Shown here: one piece after another, positions 13,360 through 13,796 of the stretch
Numbering within the stretch: position 1 is the first letter of the stretch
Layout: every line of letters begins with the position of its first letter
Source of the DNA: Flavobacterium psychrophilum
GTDB lineage: Bacteria > Bacteroidota > Bacteroidia > Flavobacteriales > Flavobacteriaceae
Direction of reading: 5' to 3'
Length of the DNA stretch: 13,796 bases
NCBI GenBank assembly: GCA_945878515.1
Contig: CAMCTL010000086.1
Span: forward strand, 1 to 13,796
Made by a program: the position numbers and the translations under genes
Notes under the pieces: generated by a model
Databases searched by the model: none
What the model saw: the letters and a program-made list of their open reading frames with translations, nothing else
Told to the model about the DNA's origin: nothing

Positions 13360-13433
13360 GCCAGCGTAGCTCAGTTGGCTAGAGCAGCTGATTTGTAATC
13401 AGCAGGTCGTGGGTTCGAGTCCCTCCGCCGGCT
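13360..13433 (+). tRNA. tRNA-Thr(UGU)
   Basis: A 74-nt cloverleaf: acceptor GCCAGCG/CGCCGGC, D-arm with AGTTGGCTAG, anticodon stem GCTGA/TCAGC with loop TTTGTAA (anticodon TGT, reads ACA), T-loop TTCGAGT, discriminator T, no encoded CCA. Base 4 (A13363) faces C13429, an A-C mismatch in the acceptor stem; position 50/64 is U-U, which I believe is tolerated in similar tRNA-Thr genes. It is the first gene of a tRNA set leading into tuf. Confidence 0.93.
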
Positions 13434-13440
13434 CTTTTTT

Positions 13441-13461
13441 ATTCCAAATGCGATTTGGAAT
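13441..13461 (+). other. 9-bp perfect hairpin between tRNA-Thr and tRNA-Tyr
   Basis: ATTCCAAAT (13441-13449) and ATTTGGAAT (13453-13461) are exact inverted copies with a 3-nt loop. It lies 8 nt after tRNA-Thr, with T-rich sequence on both sides. It may guide RNase cleavage of the precursor or partly terminate it; the function is inferred only. Confidence 0.5.
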
Positions 13462-13493
13462 TTGTTCTTTTAATTATTGGGATTTAAAAAAAT

Positions 13494-13574
13494 GGGGAGA
13501 TACTCAAGCGGCCAACGAGGGCAGACTGTAAATCTGCTGTGTGAACTTCGCAGGTTCGAATCCTGCTCTCCCCA
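13494..13574 (+). tRNA. tRNA-Tyr(GUA)
   Basis: A class II cloverleaf: acceptor GGGGAGA/TCTCCCC, anticodon stem CAGA/TCTG with loop CTGTAAA (anticodon GTA), a long variable arm (about 13539-13556), T-arm GCAGG TTCGAAT CCTGC, discriminator A, no encoded CCA. It is the second tRNA of the operon. Confidence 0.95.
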
Positions 13575-13584
13575 CTAGAATGTG

Positions 13585-13642
13585 TTTTAGATTGCAGATT
13601 TTAGATTGTAGATTAAAAAAATCTAAAATCAGAAATCTAAAC
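13585..13642 (+). repeat. Tandem 14-bp repeat and long AT-rich hairpin between tRNA-Tyr and tRNA-Thr
   Basis: TTTTAGATTGCAGA (13585-13598) is followed by TTTTAGATTGTAGA (13599-13612), one base different. Positions 13585-13607 are complementary to 13620-13642 at 20 of 23 positions, giving a long stem with a 12-nt loop. It occupies the spot where tRNA-Gly stands in many thr-tyr-gly-thr-tuf operons. Confidence 0.75.
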
Positions 13643-13660
13643 TCTTAAATCAAGGATTCT

Positions 13661-13732
13661 GCCGACTTAGCTCAGGGGTAGAGTGCTTCCTTGGTAAGGA
13701 AGAGGTCACGGGTTCAATTCCCGTAGTTGGCT
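13661..13732 (+). tRNA. tRNA-Thr(GGU)
   Basis: A 72-nt cloverleaf: acceptor GCCGACT/AGTTGGC with one G-U pair, D-loop with AGGGGTAG, anticodon stem CTTCC/GGAAG with loop TTGGTAA (anticodon GGT, reads ACC/ACU), T-arm ACGGG TTCAATT CCCGT, discriminator T, no encoded CCA. It is the last tRNA before the tuf start. Confidence 0.95.
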
Positions 13733-13786
13733 CAAAAAAGTATAAAATTGAACACTAATAATAACTAAGATTAAAAATTAAGTAAA

Positions 13787-13796
13787 ATGGCAAAAG
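13787..13796 (+). CDS. tuf: Start of a probable elongation factor Tu gene (partial)
   Basis: Only ATG GCA AAA G is in the window (M-A-K). EF-Tu begins MAKE in Flavobacterium, and tuf follows a Thr-Tyr-(Gly)-Thr tRNA set in many bacteria, so position more than sequence supports the call. An A-rich leader without SD precedes it, as expected for a highly expressed Bacteroidota gene. Confidence 0.7.

Overview
The window looks like a chromosomal segment of a Flavobacterium-type bacterium (Bacteroidota, Flavobacteriaceae). The DNA is AT-rich. Promoter-like sites follow the Bacteroidota pattern TTG-N19-TAnnTTTG, and Shine-Dalgarno sequences are absent before every gene except rpsU. The proteins include lineage-typical families (Porin_10-type porin, DUF2851, a small PspC-like protein), and the tRNA genes do not encode CCA. 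No phage, plasmid, insertion sequence or CRISPR array is visible. Most of the window is ordinary core genome; the interest lies in the joints between genes.

Left part (1-3066, mainly minus strand): the N-terminal part of an M3-family oligopeptidase, a repeat-rich spacer with a nested palindrome and a second structured repeat, purE, a secreted protein of unknown function, and rnhB. Between the secreted-protein gene and rnhB lies a scar: about 35 codons of a purK 3' end, and next to it the first 44 codons of an AAA-type ATPase that stops inside its P-loop. This suggests a deletion removed most of purK from the original purK-purE locus.

Middle part (3374-11410): a Porin_10-like outer-membrane protein, a short spacer with a 12-bp tandem repeat, a DEDDh 3'-5' exonuclease, an overlapping DUF2851/PspC-like pair, a perfect 18-bp bidirectional terminator, a convergent amino-acid permease, then a helix-hairpin-helix (ComEA-like) protein and an acyl-CoA dehydrogenase.

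Right part (11411-13796, plus strand): a translation-related cluster of rpsU (bS21), a XerC/D-type tyrosine recombinase, a short HPF/RaiA hibernation factor, tRNA-Thr(UGU), tRNA-Tyr(GUA), tRNA-Thr(GGU) and the first codons of a gene that is probably tuf. rpsU has an unusually perfect Shine-Dalgarno sequence, in line with the autoregulation described in Flavobacterium, where bS21 helps hide the anti-SD of 16S rRNA. At the rpsU/xerC and hpf/tRNA joints, a terminator-like hairpin and a promoter -7 box for the next unit occupy the same 30-45 bp. No wholly new multi-gene system is evident. The best leads are these overlapping terminator/promoter joints, the purK/ATPase scar, the structured intergenic repeats and the altered tRNA segment before tuf.
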